Shown in pieces: positions 30,129 through 40,785 of a DNA stretch of 64,000 nt; positions within the stretch are counted from its first letter, which is position 1; each line of letters opens with the position of its first letter. Below the pieces are notes generated by a model, which was not told where the DNA came from, did not search any database, and worked only from the letters and a program-made list of their open reading frames with translations. Position numbers and translations under genes: made by a program. Location: positions 181,539-245,538 of the forward strand of contig NZ_DRFS01000006.1 in assembly GCF_011050415.1 (NCBI RefSeq), given 5' to 3'. This stretch comes from Halomonas sp. GTDB taxonomy: Bacteria; Pseudomonadota; Gammaproteobacteria; Pseudomonadales; Halomonadaceae.

Positions 30129-30941
30129 TTGATGATGAAAACCACCGCATTTATCACTGCAGGCACATTAGCACTAGGCTGGAGCAGTACACTCATAGCG
30201 GCTGATGGCTACATTACACTGGCCTCTACCACCTCTACCGAAAATTCTGGCTTGTTTGGCGCTATTATCCCGGCATTTACCGAAGAGTCGGGAATCGAAG
30301 TACGCGTGGTGGCCGTGGGCACCGGCCAAGCATTTGAAATTGCTCGGCGCGGCGATGCCGACAGCCTGCTGGTACACGACACTGTTGGCGAAGAGCAGTT
30401 TGTGGCCGATGGCTACGCTACCCAGCGCCTTGATGTGATGTACAACGACTTTGTTATCGTTGGTCCGAGCGATGATCCTGCTGACATCAGCGAAAGCGAA
30501 ACGGTTTCCGATGCCATGCAACGCATTGCTGAGAGCGAATCGCCCTTCGCCTCACGGGGCGATGATAGCGGCACCCACCGTGCTGAACTGCGCTTATGGG
30601 AAGATGCTGGTGTTACGCCGCAGGGCGGGTGGTACCGCGAGCTGGGTAGCGGCATGGGCCCCACCCTAAATACCGCTGCGGGCATGAATGCCTATTCATT
30701 TACTGATCGTGCTACTTGGGTGGCGTTTGAAAATCCCCAGGATTTAAAGCTGCTGTTTGAAGGTGATGAAGCGCTGTTCAATCAGTACGGCAGCTTATTG
30801 CTCTCAGAAGAGCAGCATCCGCACTTAAAACATGCGCTCGCCGCGCAGTGGCACGAATGGCTAGTCTCTGAACAGGGCCAGCAGGCCATTGCTGATTTTG
30901 AGGTAGCCGGTGAGCAGCTGTTTTTTCCTAACGCTGAATAA
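30129..30941 (+). CDS. tupA: Tungstate-type ABC transporter substrate-binding protein
   Basis: ITLASTTSTENSGLF and SPFASRGDDSGTHRAELRLWEDAG are typical of TupA/WtpA. Confidence 0.88.
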   Translation: MMMKTTAFITAGTLALGWSSTLIAADGYITLASTTSTENSGLFGAIIPAFTEESGIEVRVVAVGTGQAFEIARRGDADSLLVHDTVGEEQFVADGYATQRLDVMYNDFVIVGPSDDPADISESETVSDAMQRIAESESPFASRGDDSGTHRAELRLWEDAGVTPQGGWYRELGSGMGPTLNTAAGMNAYSFTDRATWVAFENPQDLKLLFEGDEALFNQYGSLLLSEEQHPHLKHALAAQWHEWLVSEQGQQAIADFEVAGEQLFFPNAE

Positions 30942-30960
30942 TATTTGAACCTATCCAACG

Positions 30961-30998
30961 ACAACTGCCCGCTTTAAAAGCGGGCAGTTGTTTTATTA
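30961..30998 (+). terminator. Rho-independent terminator after tupA
   Basis: ACAACTGCCCGCTTT / AAAGCGGGCAGTTGT inverted repeat followed by TTTATT. Confidence 0.88.
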
Positions 30999-31050
30999 TG
31001 CACAGTTGTTATACACAGCTTCAGTGAGCTTCTGCTTACAAAAATATTAT

Positions 31051-32493
31051 TTAGCGGTTAAATAGCCCGCTGATATCCTTGGCTTCCCAGTGGGGAAAAT
31101 GCTTGCGCACCAGCGCATTCAGGTCACGCTCAAACGCCACCCAGTCGGTAGCGCTAGCAACGCTGCCCGGTACACTCGCCGTGCCACGAATCATCCCGGC
31201 ACCCACAGTCACGTTAGTTAGTCGATCCACAATAATAAAGCTGCCGGTACCCGGGCTGGTGCGGTAATCATCTACCGGAATCGCGGCGGTTAGCTCAACG
31301 TCGCAGCGGGCGATGGTGTTCAAGCCCAGGGAGTGAGTGGCATGTTTCTCCAGTGTATTGACGTCAATTTGGTAATCAATCGCGCTCACCTGTCCGGAAA
31401 GGTCCCGCGTCGCCAGCTTGAAATCGTAAAGCTTGCCTGGCGCTAACACCTCTTCATGCATCCAGACAATATCGGCTTTAAAGGTGTTGGAGAGCGGCAG
31501 TTCGCTATCCGCAGCCACCAGCCAATCACCGCGGGAGATATCGATCTCATCTTCCAAGGTGACCGTTATTGCCTGACCAGGGTAGGCGGCGGCTAGGTCG
31601 CCATCAAAGGTAACAATCCTAGCGACGTGTGATGTTTTACCCGATGGCAGTACTTTAACGGCTTGCCCCGGGCGCAACACGCCAGCGGCCAGTGTCCCGC
31701 AGTAACCGCGAAAATCGAGGTTCGGGCGGTTCACATACTGAACCGGCAAGCGCAGGTCGCTAAGGTTTTGGTCGCGACTTATTTCCACACTCTCGAGCAA
31801 CTCGATCAGTGTCTGCCCTTGATAACCCCCAGTAAAATACCACGGGGTTTGCTCACTGCGATTCACCACATTGTCGCCATTCAGTGCAGACATTGGCACA
31901 AAGCGAATATCTGGCGCTTGCAGATTAGTGGCAAAGGCGCGGTACTCTTCAACTATCTCGTTGTAGCGTTGCTCAGAGAAGTCCACCAAATCCATTTTAT
32001 TAACCGCAATTACTAGGTGTTGAATACCCAGCAGGTCGGCAATAAAACTGTGGCGACGGGTTTGGGTCTGCACACCGTAACGGGCGTCAATTAGGATAAT
32101 CGCCAGGCTAGCCGTTGAAGCCCCTGTCGCCATATTGCGGGTGTACTGCTCATGCCCAGGCGTATCAGCGATTATAAATTTGCGCTTATCGGTGGAGAAA
32201 AAGCGGTACGCCACATCGATGGTAATACCTTGCTCCCGCTCGGACTGAAGACCATCCACCAACAGCGCCAAATCAACGGTATCGCCGGTGGTGCCGCTGG
32301 TTTTGGAAGCCTGGGTGATGGCTGCCAACTGATCTTCAAAGATCATCTTCGAGTCGTGGAGCATGCGACCAATCAGCGTCGATTTGCCGTCATCGACGCT
32401 GCCGCAGGTAATAAAACGCAGCAGGTCTTTGTTTTCGTGCTCGTGCAGGTACTGCTCGATATTGTCGGCGATTAAATTGGATTGATGTGACAT
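31051..32493 (-). CDS. cysN: Sulfate adenylyltransferase subunit 1
   Basis: [34 protein letters not shown]; upstream cysD. Confidence 0.95.
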   Translation of the reverse strand: MSHQSNLIADNIEQYLHEHENKDLLRFITCGSVDDGKSTLIGRMLHDSKMIFEDQLAAITQASKTSGTTGDTVDLALLVDGLQSEREQGITIDVAYRFFSTDKRKFIIADTPGHEQYTRNMATGASTASLAIILIDARYGVQTQTRRHSFIADLLGIQHLVIAVNKMDLVDFSEQRYNEIVEEYRAFATNLQAPDIRFVPMSALNGDNVVNRSEQTPWYFTGGYQGQTLIELLESVEISRDQNLSDLRLPVQYVNRPNLDFRGYCGTLAAGVLRPGQAVKVLPSGKTSHVARIVTFDGDLAAAYPGQAITVTLEDEIDISRGDWLVAADSELPLSNTFKADIVWMHEEVLAPGKLYDFKLATRDLSGQVSAIDYQIDVNTLEKHATHSLGLNTIARCDVELTAAIPVDDYRTSPGTGSFIIVDRLTNVTVGAGMIRGTASVPGSVASATDWVAFERDLNALVRKHFPHWEAKDISGLFNR

Positions 32494-33488
32494 CAGAAGT
32501 ACCCCTCGCGCTTTTTCTTCTCCATCGAACCAACCTGATCGCGATCAATGGCACGGCCACTGCGCTCACTGGTACGGGTCAGCAGCATCTCTTGAATAAT
32601 TTCCGGAAGCGTCGCCGCTTCAGATTCCACGGCGCCTGTGAGTGGATAGCAACCCAGCGTTCTAAACCGCACCGACTTCTGCTCAGGCACTTCACCAGGG
32701 GCTAACGGCATACGGTCGTCATCGACCATAATTTGCATACCGTCGCGTTCGACCACCGGCCGTTTGGCTGAGTAGTAAAGCGGCACAATGGGGATCGACT
32801 CTAAATAGATGTATTGCCAGATATCCAATTCGGTCCAATTCGACAGCGGGAACACGCGGATCGACTCGCCTTTATTAACCTTGGCGTTATACACGTTCCA
32901 CAGCTCGGGACGCTGATTTTTGGGGTCCCAACGGTGATATTTATCGCGAAAAGAGTAGACGCGCTCTTTGGCTCGGGAAGCTTCTTCATCGCGACGGGCG
33001 CCGCCAAAGGCCGCATCAAATCCATACTTATCCAGCGCTTGCTTGAGCGCTTGGGTTTTCATGATATCGGTGTACTTGGCGCTGCCGTGATCGAAGGGGT
33101 TGATATTAGCTGCCCGCCCCTCTTCGTTGGTATGCACGATCAACTCCATGCCTGCTTCCGACGCCATGCGGTTACGAAACTCGATCATCTCGCGGAACTT
33201 CCACGTGGTGTCCACATGCATCAGCGGAAATGGCGGCGTACCGGGATAAAAGGCTTTGCGCGCCAGATGCAGCATGACGGAGGAGTCTTTACCAATCGAG
33301 TACATCATTACCGGGTTGGCGAACTCGGCTGCGACTTCACGAATAATGTGAATAGACTCAGCTTCTAATTGCTTGAGGTGGGTCAGGCGCGCAGCATCGG
33401 GAGCAGCAATACTGGATTCCCGCTTCGACGGCGAAGAAGTTGACGCTGATGAAAGCGTCTCTGAAGAAACAGCGGACAATTGGGTCAT
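32493..33488 (-). CDS. cysD: Sulfate adenylyltransferase subunit 2
   Basis: [38 protein letters not shown]. Confidence 0.95.
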   Translation of the reverse strand: MTQLSAVSSETLSSASTSSPSKRESSIAAPDAARLTHLKQLEAESIHIIREVAAEFANPVMMYSIGKDSSVMLHLARKAFYPGTPPFPLMHVDTTWKFREMIEFRNRMASEAGMELIVHTNEEGRAANINPFDHGSAKYTDIMKTQALKQALDKYGFDAAFGGARRDEEASRAKERVYSFRDKYHRWDPKNQRPELWNVYNAKVNKGESIRVFPLSNWTELDIWQYIYLESIPIVPLYYSAKRPVVERDGMQIMVDDDRMPLAPGEVPEQKSVRFRTLGCYPLTGAVESEAATLPEIIQEMLLTRTSERSGRAIDRDQVGSMEKKKREGYF

Positions 33489-33660
33489 GGCCCCTTACCT
33501 CACAAGAACAAGCTCGTCACACAAGAAGAGCAGTGTACGTTCTAAAAATGTACGTTCGAATGAAGATAGGGTAACGCCGAGTCGATAATAACCCAAAAGA
33601 ATTAATAACTATCTTTTTATTCCTTTATCGCCTAACGAACTATTGATAGCGACAAAAAAG

Positions 33661-34410
33661 CTAAACAGCAATGCGCTCTATCCATGTCTGCCACTCGCTG
33701 CCAAGTAGCTCACTCCATTCTAAATCTACAATGCGATAACCAGGACGGGAGGCCTCATCAACAGCGAACTCCTCTGCATTGGGTAGAAACTGATCGGCCA
33801 TAGCAGGACAGCCATAAATATTCACCATTGCATCCCCCACGGCACGTCGCTCGGCGTAAGCTTGATGCGCATGACCAAAGAGAATGATCTTGACCTGAGG
33901 GTAGCCACTTAACAGCCGCCAAAAAGCATCGCGATCTTGAAGGCCAATGGCATCCATCCACACTGCACCAACGTCTACAGGCGGATGATGCATGGCAATT
34001 AGGGTAGGACGATCATCTTTTTCTAATTGAGCGGCCAAGTTAGCCAGTTGCTCGCTGCCTAGCTCGCCGTAAGGTTGACCCTCCACTCGGGTGTTGAGCA
34101 GCAGTAAACGCCAGGCATCAAGATCCACTTCATCTACGAAAACGCGCTCGGCTGTCATCAACGCAAGCTGATCGTGATTCCCTGGCAGCCAATACCATGG
34201 GCAAGATAACGACGCCATGGCTTGTACCGCTAAGGAATATGAAGCGGCGGATTCGTCTTGACTGATATCCCCAGTAAAGACCACCATATCGGGTTGTTCG
34301 GCATTAACAGCGCTTAGCACCTGTTGAAACTGCCGCCAGGGTACGCCAGCGCGGGAGCGCGCCTCGATATCAGCGTAGAGATGGGCGTCGGTAATCTGAA
34401 TGAGCCGCAT
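33661..34410 (-). CDS. cpdA: 3',5'-cyclic-AMP phosphodiesterase-like metallophosphoesterase
   Basis: ITDAHLYAD, FTGDISQDES, LPGNHD, AMHHPPVDVG, FGHAH. Confidence 0.88.
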   Translation of the reverse strand: MRLIQITDAHLYADIEARSRAGVPWRQFQQVLSAVNAEQPDMVVFTGDISQDESAASYSLAVQAMASLSCPWYWLPGNHDQLALMTAERVFVDEVDLDAWRLLLLNTRVEGQPYGELGSEQLANLAAQLEKDDRPTLIAMHHPPVDVGAVWMDAIGLQDRDAFWRLLSGYPQVKIILFGHAHQAYAERRAVGDAMVNIYGCPAMADQFLPNAEEFAVDEASRPGYRIVDLEWSELLGSEWQTWIERIAV

Positions 34411-34856
34411 TAAGGCATCTCCGGCACATCAACAGCGTGACCATAAGCAAGGCCATGCGCCAACCACTCACCTAAGAAGCGATTAAGCTGAAGTTTCTCA
34501 TCCGGCTGGTGCATCCGGGCATTAGGATATCGGTAGCGGCCATTGAAGTGGCGTTCGCGCTGGAAGTCGGTCACTTCCGCCATGCGCACATCATGATAAA
34601 GATGCACACGCATACGCGGCCCCTCCATCACGCTATCCAGTGGGCCACTCTGAGAGACATCTACCATGGTGGTGTAAGGCGCCTGCTCGTAGATATAGAG
34701 ATGCAAATCACCAAAATGCTGCTTATTGCCTTTCAGGGCAATATCACGGCGCTGGCCGGCCTCCATATCGCCCACCAGCCGCACCAAACGTAAATAGTTG
34801 GCGCTGCACTCCCCTTGGAGCGATTTTAAATCGGTGACATAGGCCATTCTCGCCAT
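34410..34856 (-). CDS. DUF1249 family protein (YqiB-like)
   Basis: Position between nudF and cpdA is typical; start set at MARMAYVTDL. Confidence 0.85.
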   Translation of the reverse strand: MARMAYVTDLKSLQGECSANYLRLVRLVGDMEAGQRRDIALKGNKQHFGDLHLYIYEQAPYTTMVDVSQSGPLDSVMEGPRMRVHLYHDVRMAEVTDFQRERHFNGRYRYPNARMHQPDEKLQLNRFLGEWLAHGLAYGHAVDVPEMP

Positions 34857-34858
34857 GT

Positions 34859-35563
34859 TCACTCCTTGTCTGTTTCGCTTTGCGTCTGCGCACGCCAAGC
34901 GGCGGCGCGTAATGAAGCTCGCTGGCTATTCAGCCAATGTAGACCAATCAAACTCATGGCGTTGTCGAGTCGTCCTTGCTCTAAGAGTTCCCAGGCATTA
35001 GCAAACGGCAAGACACGCACGAGAATGTCTTCATGCTCTTCATCTAAGCCATGAATACCGCCTAAGCCATGGGTATCTACCAAACCACAAAAAAGGGTTA
35101 CTTGCTCGTTGCAGGCACCTGGGCTTGGATAATATGTATGAAGTTTGGTCAGTTGGCCCACTTTACAACCGGCCTCTTCCCACGCTTCACGGCGAGCCAC
35201 CTCTTCCGCTGACTCGCCCTCTTCCACTAATCCAGCGACAAATTCAAGTTTCCAGGGAGAGACAGGATCATCAACCGCACCTGCACGAAACTGCTCAATA
35301 AGCACTAGGGAGTCGCGTGCAGGGTCGTAAAGCATGACCCCTACCGCATCAAAACGATCATGCACTTCGCGGCGCATTGGTTTGCTCCAACCACCTGCAA
35401 ACAGACGATGGCGAAGCTCTAGGGCTTCCAATCGGAAAAACCCTTGATGCAGCGTTTCTCGCTTAAGCAGCTCAACATCGTCACGTGTTAGCTTAGGAAC
35501 ACCAAGCGTCGTGCTACGAAAGGGCACCTTTCGTTCAGAAGCGTTCTTGGGGGTGGACGCCAT
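34859..35563 (-). CDS. nudF: ADP-ribose diphosphatase (Nudix)
   Basis: Nudix box GLVEEGESAEEVARREAWEEAGCKVG. Confidence 0.92.
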   Translation of the reverse strand: MASTPKNASERKVPFRSTTLGVPKLTRDDVELLKRETLHQGFFRLEALELRHRLFAGGWSKPMRREVHDRFDAVGVMLYDPARDSLVLIEQFRAGAVDDPVSPWKLEFVAGLVEEGESAEEVARREAWEEAGCKVGQLTKLHTYYPSPGACNEQVTLFCGLVDTHGLGGIHGLDEEHEDILVRVLPFANAWELLEQGRLDNAMSLIGLHWLNSQRASLRAAAWRAQTQSETDKE

Positions 35564-35635
35564 AAGGCACTCCCGGTGGTGATAATCGCTCTATTATCAG
35601 TGCTTGCCACCGGGAATGCCAATTCAGCAGTTAGA

Positions 35636-36295
35636 TTACAGCTGATTAAGCAGCGCCTCGGCGTCGCGACGCAGCGCCTCATCGGAGGCTTGACGGTTCT
35701 CCCGAGCGGTACCGTTAACCGCACGTTGAGCATGCTCACGGGCAGCCTGCGCATTGCCCTCTTCTTTCAGAAAAGCGGCATAGTAGTAGTTAACATCAAT
35801 GCCGTCGGGGCGGATCTCTAAGGCACGCTGAAACATGCGCTCGGCGGTGTTGCTATTACCAAAACCGAGTGGGCGTCCTGGGGCGCGATCATAGAGCGCG
35901 CCTAGCGTCACATAAGCCGAACCATTCAGCCCCTCAGGATCGATCTCAATCGCTTTTTCTAACGCGTCGCGGGCATCTCCAGCGGTTCCTAAGGCGCCTA
36001 AACCACCACGCTCACGCGCATAAGAGGCCAAAATAATCCCCTGCCAAACTAGCACCTCCGCTTCATCACTGTACTGACCTGCGAGCTGCCTCGCTTCATC
36101 GGCTAGTGATTTAAGGGTACTTTCGCGCTGATTGGCTGGCAGTGCCGTGACAGTGTGTTCCCAGCGGTTCTTCAGTGAGAATAGTTCACCTTCAAAAGCA
36201 ATCGCCGTGATAGGTGATAGCATCAGCGTGCCGCCAATGGCTGCAGTGATTATTAGATGTGATAAAGATTGACGTGAAAAAGCGAGAGTTTGCAT
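35636..36295 (-). CDS. Secreted TPR-containing protein
   Basis: N-terminal signal-like segment; TPR-like repeats (DARDALEKAIEIDPEG, ERMFQRALEIRPDG). Confidence 0.75.
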   Translation of the reverse strand: MQTLAFSRQSLSHLIITAAIGGTLMLSPITAIAFEGELFSLKNRWEHTVTALPANQRESTLKSLADEARQLAGQYSDEAEVLVWQGIILASYARERGGLGALGTAGDARDALEKAIEIDPEGLNGSAYVTLGALYDRAPGRPLGFGNSNTAERMFQRALEIRPDGIDVNYYYAAFLKEEGNAQAAREHAQRAVNGTARENRQASDEALRRDAEALLNQL

Positions 36296-36470
36296 GGATG
36301 CTCCTGAATTATTGTTGTCCTGCTAAGACCTACGAATGGCGGGCCTCCCACATAATGTAACGAACGTTTGATTGATTCGCTAGTAGCATGTTCCTTGGTA
36401 TGCTTCGCTCAATTAACGTAAGCTGGTTAGTTCCAGACATAATAGGGAAACGGTAATGAAAGGCCGCAAC

Positions 36471-37007
36471 ATGACCCGCTGGCGCGATCCAGCAAAAGAT
36501 CCGCGTCAAGCCCCTAAAAGCAATTTGATTACTGCAGAGGGGGCGGCCCGCTTGCGCGCTATTCTGGACCACCTTTCGCGAGTAAAGCGCCCGGCTATTT
36601 CAGAGAAGGTAGGTGAAGCGGCGGCCCAGGGCGACCGCAGTGAAAACGCAGATTACACCTACAACAAGAAAGAGCTAAACCGAGTGATCGCTCGGATTAC
36701 CTACCTGACGAAACGCCTGGACGAGCTACAGATTGTCGATCGCCTACCCGCCGACACTAGCAAGGTATTCTTCGGCGCCTACGTCAGCCTGGAAGACGAA
36801 AACGGCGTGCAGGTATATCTTCGGATTGTTGGCCACGACGAAATCGACACCAAAAAGCGCTGGATCAGTATCGATGCCCCCATGGCCAAAGCGCTGCTTG
36901 GCAAGCAAGTGGGTGACGATGCGAAAGTGCTAACGCCCAACGGTGATATGTTTTATACCATCACCGAAATTGACTATACGGGCAAACCTTCCTCTTCAAG
37001 CAAGTAA
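36471..37007 (+). CDS. greB: Transcription elongation factor GreB
   Basis: RDPAKDPRQAPKSNLITAEGAARLR, GDRSENADYTYNKKEL; start 36456 or 36471 both possible. Confidence 0.93.
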   Translation: MTRWRDPAKDPRQAPKSNLITAEGAARLRAILDHLSRVKRPAISEKVGEAAAQGDRSENADYTYNKKELNRVIARITYLTKRLDELQIVDRLPADTSKVFFGAYVSLEDENGVQVYLRIVGHDEIDTKKRWISIDAPMAKALLGKQVGDDAKVLTPNGDMFYTITEIDYTGKPSSSSK

Positions 37008-37033
37008 CCTTGCAGGGCGTGATTCTCTAGCGG

Positions 37034-37777
37034 CTAATCTTGCAAGGCATAGTCCACCGTCGTAACGACACGTACGCGCTTGGTTTGTGGTGTATAGCTA
37101 TCCAAGTCTTCGATGGAAAAGTAGCCCTGTGTCGCCTGACGAATTTGGCCCACTTGGCTACCGGAATCTTCAGCAAACTGCTGAGCGGCATTACGCGCAT
37201 CAGCCGTGGCCGCCGCGATCATTTCGGGTTTGATCGCATCAAGACCGGTAAACAAAAATTCCGTGCGGTATTCATAGCTAGGGGATAGCAATACGCCTTC
37301 ACGCACCAATGATGTCGCGCTTGGGATCGCTGCAATCACGCCCTCCACATCGGGCGTGCGAAGCAGTAATGTTGCTTCAGCACGGTAGCGCTCATCGGGG
37401 CGTTGATTACCGTATAGGTTGCTGAACTGATCGGTAATCCGCGGTGGTGTCGAGTTGATATGTTCTGGCGCAAAGCCCTGGGATTGAAGGAAATCGCGGA
37501 TCGACTGCTCGTCTTCAGAAAGCTGCTGCTCCAGGTCACTCAGGCTATTGGCACTGACGCTGTAATTAAACGGCCACAGCACTAGATCTGCCGCCACCTC
37601 ACGCTCGGCCAAGCCACGCACCGTTACGCTACGCGATGACTGCTGCCATACCTCAGCGGCTCCCTTGATATAGCTACCGCTCCAGACCAGCCCTAGCGCT
37701 AGCAAACCGCCTAGTAAAACGGCGCTTCCCAATACCGCTGTATTACGAATACTTCCTGCCATTGCAGCCACTCCCAC
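37034..37777 (-). CDS. SIMPL domain-containing protein
   Basis: SVTVRGLAEREVAADLVLWPFNYSVSANSL. Confidence 0.82.
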   Translation of the reverse strand: MGVAAMAGSIRNTAVLGSAVLLGGLLALGLVWSGSYIKGAAEVWQQSSRSVTVRGLAEREVAADLVLWPFNYSVSANSLSDLEQQLSEDEQSIRDFLQSQGFAPEHINSTPPRITDQFSNLYGNQRPDERYRAEATLLLRTPDVEGVIAAIPSATSLVREGVLLSPSYEYRTEFLFTGLDAIKPEMIAAATADARNAAQQFAEDSGSQVGQIRQATQGYFSIEDLDSYTPQTKRVRVVTTVDYALQD

Positions 37778-37893
37778 TCACAACCGTTAAATTAACGGCT
37801 ACTGATTTGCATCATAGTCCTTAACGATAGCCCCTTAAAGGTGACTTTATCGGTGGCTGATTGTGGCAAGTTTGAGGAAATGGCGACCAAATA

Positions 37894-38916
37894 TTAAACC
37901 TCAATCGAGATCATCGCCTTTATAACTTGGTTGGCTGGGTCACACCACTGGGGCATTTGGGTGGGAACCTCAGCAAGTGGTGCCCGGTGAGTAATCATGG
38001 CTTCGGCGTTAATGTCACCGCTCTCCATCAGGGCCACCACGGTATTGAAGTCTTCATGGGTGGCATTACGGCTCCCCATGAGAGTCAGCTCTTTCTTGTG
38101 GAAATCAGGGTCGCTAAAGGTAATATCGGCTTTAACCACACTTACCAGCACATAGCGCCCGCCATGGCCTGCCAGATCGAACCCCGCCTGCATGGCACGC
38201 GGGCTGCCGGTGGCATCGAACACCACGTCTGCTAGTGCGCTGCCATTTAATTGGCTGATTAGCTCAGCCATATCGGCGTCCTGAGGGTTCGCCACCGCAT
38301 CAGCGCCGAGTACATCGCGGCAAAAATCCAATCGGGAAGCATTGGTATCGACCATCAGGGTGCGTGCACCTCGGCTTTTAGCTACCTGCAGCACGCCCAT
38401 ACCAATTGGGCCCGCGCCAACGATCACGGCAAGCTCATCCGCTTGTAGCGCGCTACGTCTTACCGCATGAGCGCCAATCGCCATGCACTCCACTAGCGCT
38501 AGTTGATCGATATTCAGTGTTTCCGATACCACCAAATGGGTAGTCGGAACAGACAAATACTCCGCCATACCCCCATCTTGATGAACGCCTATTACCTGCA
38601 TGTTCTGGCAGCAGTTGGTTTTATGCTGCTGACAGGCGCGGCAAGCACCGCAATGCAGATAAGGAATAACGTAAACCTGCCTGCCCAATAAATGTTGGGC
38701 TTGATCATCAGCGACCTCGACTACCTCACCAGCTAGCTCGTGCCCCAGCACGCGCGGGTATTCAAAATAGGGCTGGTTGCCGCCATAAGCATGGATATCC
38801 GTACCACAGATGCCGATACGGCGAATTCGCACCACGGCATGCCCAGGCGAACACTCAGGCTTATCAGCGTGAGCAAGCTCCAAATGATGCGGTTTGGTAC
38901 AGACAAGCACCTGCAT
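37894..38916 (-). CDS. Zinc-binding alcohol dehydrogenase family protein
   Basis: RIGICGTDIHAYGG, GHELAGEVVEV, CGACRACQQHKTNCC, VGAGPIGMGVLQVAKSRGA. Confidence 0.93.
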   Translation of the reverse strand: MQVLVCTKPHHLELAHADKPECSPGHAVVRIRRIGICGTDIHAYGGNQPYFEYPRVLGHELAGEVVEVADDQAQHLLGRQVYVIPYLHCGACRACQQHKTNCCQNMQVIGVHQDGGMAEYLSVPTTHLVVSETLNIDQLALVECMAIGAHAVRRSALQADELAVIVGAGPIGMGVLQVAKSRGARTLMVDTNASRLDFCRDVLGADAVANPQDADMAELISQLNGSALADVVFDATGSPRAMQAGFDLAGHGGRYVLVSVVKADITFSDPDFHKKELTLMGSRNATHEDFNTVVALMESGDINAEAMITHRAPLAEVPTQMPQWCDPANQVIKAMISIEV

Positions 38917-38939
38917 GTGTGCGCTCCTCTTAGCCGTAA

Positions 38940-39782
38940 TTAGGCCTGTACGACCCGCTGCTGCTGTTCACCCAGGCCTTCAATTCCTAAGCGCATTTGT
39001 TGTCCATTGCGAAGATAAACAGGAGGCTTCTGCCCCATGCCAACCCCTGGGGGCGTTCCGGTTGAAATCACATCACCGGGCTGTAGGCTCATAAAGCGAC
39101 TCAAGTAACTAATCAAAAAAGGCACTTGATAGACCATGGTGCGGGTATTGCCATCCTGATAACGGTGGCCGTCAACCTCTAGCCACATACTCAACTGGTG
39201 GGGGTCTGCGACTTCATCCCGCGTTACCAGCCAGGGGCCTAGAGGGCCGAACGTATCGCAACCTTTGCCTTTATCCCAGGTACCGCTGCGCTCTAGCTGG
39301 AACTCGCGTTCAGACACATCGTTGACCACACAGAAGCCCGCCACATGGGACATCGCATCGGCTTCATCAATATAACGGCCACCTTTGCCAATAATGACCC
39401 CAAGCTCCACTTCCCAATCGGTTTTCTTGGAATTGCGTGGAATTTCAACGTCGTCATTAGGGCCGCAGATCGCGCTGGTCCATTTGTTGAAAATAACCGG
39501 CTCCGGTGGCACTTCAGCCCCGGTTTCAGCCGCATGATCAGAGTAGTTAAGGCCAATACAGATAAACTTGCCAACCTGCCCCACGCAGGGCCCAAAACGT
39601 GTATCGGCTGCCACTTCCGGCAGTGTGGTCAGATCGACATTACGCAGTGTATTTAAGCCATCATCGCCCAATACATCGCCAGCGATATCGCCCACGATGG
39701 AAGAGAGATCACGCACCTTACCCTGACTATCCAAGATGCCCGGCTTTTCCTGCCCCGGTAGGCCAAAACGTACAAGTTTCAT
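38940..39782 (-). CDS. Fumarylacetoacetate hydrolase family protein (2,4-diketo-3-deoxy-L-fuconate hydrolase-like)
   Basis: CIGLNYSDHAAETG, FNKWTSAICGPNDDVEIP, TGTPPGVGMGQKPP. Confidence 0.88.
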   Translation of the reverse strand: MKLVRFGLPGQEKPGILDSQGKVRDLSSIVGDIAGDVLGDDGLNTLRNVDLTTLPEVAADTRFGPCVGQVGKFICIGLNYSDHAAETGAEVPPEPVIFNKWTSAICGPNDDVEIPRNSKKTDWEVELGVIIGKGGRYIDEADAMSHVAGFCVVNDVSEREFQLERSGTWDKGKGCDTFGPLGPWLVTRDEVADPHQLSMWLEVDGHRYQDGNTRTMVYQVPFLISYLSRFMSLQPGDVISTGTPPGVGMGQKPPVYLRNGQQMRLGIEGLGEQQQRVVQA

Positions 39783-39854
39783 ATTGTTATACCTTCTAAA
39801 GTGATTAGGCTTTGGCTGAAAAGTCGGCGAACGCAGCCAGTTTTCAGACAGAGC

Positions 39855-40595
39855 CTAGTTAGCCCAGCCGCCATCAATCAATTGTGCAGTCCCGGTAATA
39901 AACTCAGCTTCATCACTGGCCAGGAAGGTCGCTAATGCGGCGACCTCCTCCACTCGCCCTAACCTACCCATTGGCTGGCGGGCAATAAACGACGCCAGCA
40001 CATCGGCATCGCTGCGCCCCTCTTTACGCGCCTGCTCGGCGATACGCTGCTTTAATGAGGGCGATTCCACCGTACCAGGGCAGATAGCATTGCAACGAAT
40101 GCCTTGGGTCATAAAGTCAGCAGCTACCGATTTGGTGAGACCAATCACCGCCGCTTTGGAAGCGCCATAAGCACAGCGATTCGCCACTCCTTTAACGCTG
40201 GATGCCAGGGAAGCCATATTGATGATACTGCCTCCCCCATTGACCAGCATGCCCGGTAAAAAAGCCTGCAAGGTATGGAACATGGAGGTGACATTAAGAT
40301 CCAGTGAACGCTGCCAAGTCGCTTCATCACACTCAAGTACAGATCCCCCCGCCACCATGCCCGCACAGTTGAAGAGTATGTCTAGGTTAGGCAATGAGCT
40401 AGCCAGTTCATGAATTGCTTTGCTATCTGTTACATCCAGACAGTAGGCTTCAACGCCCTCCACACTTTCTAGCGTGGCAATATCGATATCTGTTGCAAAT
40501 ACTCGCGCCCCTTCAGCTACAAAGCGTTCAGCGGTAGCGCGTCCAATACCGTTCGCAGCAGCGGTGACCAGTGCAGTTTTATTGTTGAGTCGCAT
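39855..40595 (-). CDS. SDR family oxidoreductase (2-keto-3-deoxy-L-fuconate dehydrogenase-like)
   Basis: TALVTAAANGIGRATAERF, YGASKAAVIGLTKSVAADF; start set at MRLNNKTALV. Confidence 0.88.
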   Translation of the reverse strand: MRLNNKTALVTAAANGIGRATAERFVAEGARVFATDIDIATLESVEGVEAYCLDVTDSKAIHELASSLPNLDILFNCAGMVAGGSVLECDEATWQRSLDLNVTSMFHTLQAFLPGMLVNGGGSIINMASLASSVKGVANRCAYGASKAAVIGLTKSVAADFMTQGIRCNAICPGTVESPSLKQRIAEQARKEGRSDADVLASFIARQPMGRLGRVEEVAALATFLASDEAEFITGTAQLIDGGWAN

Positions 40596-40785
40596 CGTAT
40601 GGCACATCCCTGGTAGCGGCATGATCCAGAATGGTAGGAACATGCTCAAAGTCAGAACATCTGAATGTATGACAGCTTGACCAATAAATCGAGTATGGAT
40701 GAGCCACTTTGCTCCTGGCAAGCTTGCCAAGGGCAAAATAGCGTCTTATGAGTACCAACTTTAGTCGCCGGTTAGCGACTGAGGG

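Noticed and set aside
31051-33488. CysNC bifunctional fusion
   Set aside because: CysN is only 480 aa and ends after the GTPase/EF-Tu-like domains; no APS kinase domain present.
37008-37047. Inverted repeat CCTTGCA...TGCAAGG at the greB 3' end
   Set aside because: Long 26-nt loop, no T-run, overlaps the end of the convergent SIMPL gene; likely chance.
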